Below, one piece after another: positions 5,616 through 7,729 of a stretch of 7,729 nucleotides of DNA. The notes under the pieces were generated by a model that worked only from the letters and a program-made list of their open reading frames with translations, ran no database searches and was not told where the DNA came from. A program made the position numbers and the translations under genes. Position 1 is the stretch's first letter; each line of letters starts with the position of its first letter. Location: contig JAUYBK010000111.1 in assembly GCA_030693105.1 (NCBI GenBank), positions 1-7,729 on the forward strand. Reading direction: 5' to 3'. The stretch is from Methanobacteriaceae archaeon (GTDB lineage: Archaea; Methanobacteriota; Methanobacteria; Methanobacteriales; Methanobacteriaceae).

Positions 5616-6857
5616 TTAATTCTGTTTCTTTTTCTTACCTCTTACTGATCTTAACACCACTAAAAGCGCAATTATTACAATTACTGCCCCTCCAATATAA
5701 TAAACAAATATGGAGGTGGGTCCGCTTTGTTTATCGTTTTTCAAGGCGTAGAGGTAGCCGTCATTTCCACCAATGTAGATCATATTGCCAAAAGTGACTG
5801 GAGATGATTGGAAAGGAGCGTTCATAACGTAGTAGCCGGGGTTATATTTCCATTCTTCGTTTCCAGTGTATTTGTTAATGACATAAACAGATCCATCATC
5901 GGATCCAAATGTTATGTTGTTTTTAATTAGGGCAGGTGTTGATTTAACGGCCCCGCCAGTATTATAGGTCCATTTTTCAGTCCCATTGCGAGTGTCAAGG
6001 CAAGCAACCTTGCTGTTGTCAGCTCCAATGAAGAGACTGTTATCGTTGGTGTCGATAGTGGGGGAAGATTTAACTGTTTTTCCCATTTCGTAGTTCCATT
6101 TTAATGCCCCATCGTTGAGGTTTAAAGCGTATACTTTGCCGTCGTTGGATCCGATGTAGAGTAAGTCGTTTGCAATTGCTGGTGAGGATTGTACTTTGTC
6201 TCCAGTGGTGTATTCCCACTTTTTAGCACCGGTCTTAGCGTCCAGGGCGTATACTTTGCCGTCGTCAGACCCAAAGTAGACGGTTCCATTATTAACTAAG
6301 GGGGATGATTTAATGGCGTTTCCTGTTTCAAATTCCCAGAGCTTCAATCCGTTTTTACTGACTGCGTATAAACGTCCGTCGTTGGACCCGACGTAAATGT
6401 TGTCGCCATCCGCCACGGGGGAAGATTCAATGGAATTACCCGTTTTGTATTTCCATTTAACTTCTCCATTTTTGGTGTCTTGGGCATAAAGGTATCCATC
6501 AGTAGAACCAGTGTATAATGTCTCGTTTACTATGGATGGTGAAGATATAACAGGTCCTTCTGTCTTATAAATCCATAATTGAGTCCCTTCTTCAAGGTTC
6601 ACTGCATAAATGTACCCGTCCATGGAACCAAAGTATATAACTTTGTTCAAGATGGCCGGAGATGATTTTATGGCACCATTGGCACCAAAGTACCATGAAG
6701 TAGGTGAAAAATCGGCCGGTTGCTCTAAATATCCTGTGTGTTGGGCGTTCTGGTGAAATATGGGCCAGTCCGTAGCTGCAACAGGGGCAAATGATAGGGG
6801 TGCTGCTACGAGGCACATTGTCAGAAATCCTATGAGAATCTTTTTATTTTCAATCAT
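5616..6857 (-). CDS. Secreted, membrane-anchored PQQ-like eight-bladed beta-propeller
   Basis: A 413-residue surface protein. A signal peptide (residues 1 to about 28, basic MIENKK then a hydrophobic core ending PVAA) exports it. Eight repeats of about 40 residues run from 30 to 373, each close to I-SSP, (V/I)YFGS-DG-(V/L)YAL, then -TG---W. A hydrophobic helix (about 383-403) and basic tail RGKKKKQN anchor the C-terminus, leaving the propeller outside the cell. Although annotated by family as PQQ-binding, it has no dehydrogenase residues that I can see and methanogens are not known to make PQQ, so a binding or scaffold role is more likely. Blade 6 is degenerate (GADNSKVACLD). The start is ATG 6857, not the in-frame TTG at 6863: AAGGTGAT (6870-6863) lies 5 nt before the ATG and overlaps the TTG. 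It follows the permease stop by 27 nt, so probably the same operon. Confidence 0.88.
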   Translation of the reverse strand: MIENKKILIGFLTMCLVAAPLSFAPVAATDWPIFHQNAQHTGYLEQPADFSPTSWYFGANGAIKSSPAILNKVIYFGSMDGYIYAVNLEEGTQLWIYKTEGPVISSPSIVNETLYTGSTDGYLYAQDTKNGEVKWKYKTGNSIESSPVADGDNIYVGSNDGRLYAVSKNGLKLWEFETGNAIKSSPLVNNGTVYFGSDDGKVYALDAKTGAKKWEYTTGDKVQSSPAIANDLLYIGSNDGKVYALNLNDGALKWNYEMGKTVKSSPTIDTNDNSLFIGADNSKVACLDTRNGTEKWTYNTGGAVKSTPALIKNNITFGSDDGSVYVINKYTGNEEWKYNPGYYVMNAPFQSSPVTFGNMIYIGGNDGYLYALKNDKQSGPTSIFVYYIGGAVIVIIALLVVLRSVRGKKKKQN

Positions 6858-6862
6858 ATTCA

Positions 6863-6870
6863 ATCACCTT
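6863..6870 (-). promoter_or_regulatory. Ribosome binding site of the propeller gene
   Basis: AAGGTGAT on the minus strand matches the complement of the archaeal 16S tail over its full length. It ends 5 nt before ATG 6857 and overlaps the alternative TTG codon, which fixes the start at the ATG. Confidence 0.8.
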
Positions 6871-6884
6871 GGTCTTACTTTCAT

Positions 6885-7729
<845 letters not shown>

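Noticed and set aside
5570..5797. Plus-strand frame overlapping the end of the propeller gene
   Set aside because: It begins inside the intergenic hairpin, has no ribosome binding site, and is antisense to the anchor and last blade of the propeller gene.
6801..6857. Cysteine in the signal peptide of the propeller as a lipobox
   Set aside because: The residues before it read LTM, which does not fit a lipobox, and the cysteine lies in the middle of the hydrophobic core. A conventional cleavage near PVAA and a C-terminal membrane helix explain secretion and anchoring better.
6861..6863. TTG as start of the propeller gene
   Set aside because: It overlaps the Shine-Dalgarno sequence itself. ATG 6857 has correct spacing and directly precedes the signal peptide.

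Overview
The window looks like chromosomal DNA of a methanogenic archaeon of the order Methanobacteriales (Methanobacterium-like). The evidence is an Alba chromatin protein, a DUF63 membrane protein, archaeal TATA boxes (TTTATATA at 3425-3432, TATATATA at 5151-5158), Shine-Dalgarno sites complementary to an archaeal 16S tail (GGAGGT, AAGGTGAT) and REC-PAS proteins of the type common in these methanogens. From memory, not checked, leuA followed closely by alba resembles the order in Methanothermobacter thermautotrophicus. There are no mobile elements, RNA genes or CRISPR repeats, and no gene-free stretch over 300 bases.

Left part, plus strand (1-3376): the end of an unrecognised protein, a PHP-family metal-dependent phosphoesterase starting directly after its stop codon, a polytopic DUF63 membrane protein, and a full-length 2-isopropylmalate synthase (leuA), the first committed enzyme of leucine synthesis. 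The first two are probably co-transcribed. leuA has its own ribosome binding site and possibly its own promoter.

Middle part, plus strand (3377-5525): a strong promoter leads into two tandem paralogous REC-PAS proteins with no kinase or DNA-binding output domain. Both carry an unusual insertion at the end of the receiver domain, where the conserved lysine/KPF segment looks duplicated. Next comes the alba gene with its own strong promoter, a direct repeat in the leader and a hairpin plus T-tract terminator.

Right part, minus strand (5571-7729): an ABC-2 type permease, cut by the window edge, is followed after 27 nt by a secreted, C-terminally membrane-anchored eight-bladed beta-propeller built of PQQ-like repeats. 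The two probably form an operon. A second hairpin with T-runs on both sides lies between the convergent alba and propeller genes and could terminate both transcripts.

Most of the window is ordinary methanogen chromosome. The points most worth attention are the duplicated beta5/KPF segment in the twin REC-PAS proteins, the permease-propeller pair, and the uncharacterised DUF63 protein.
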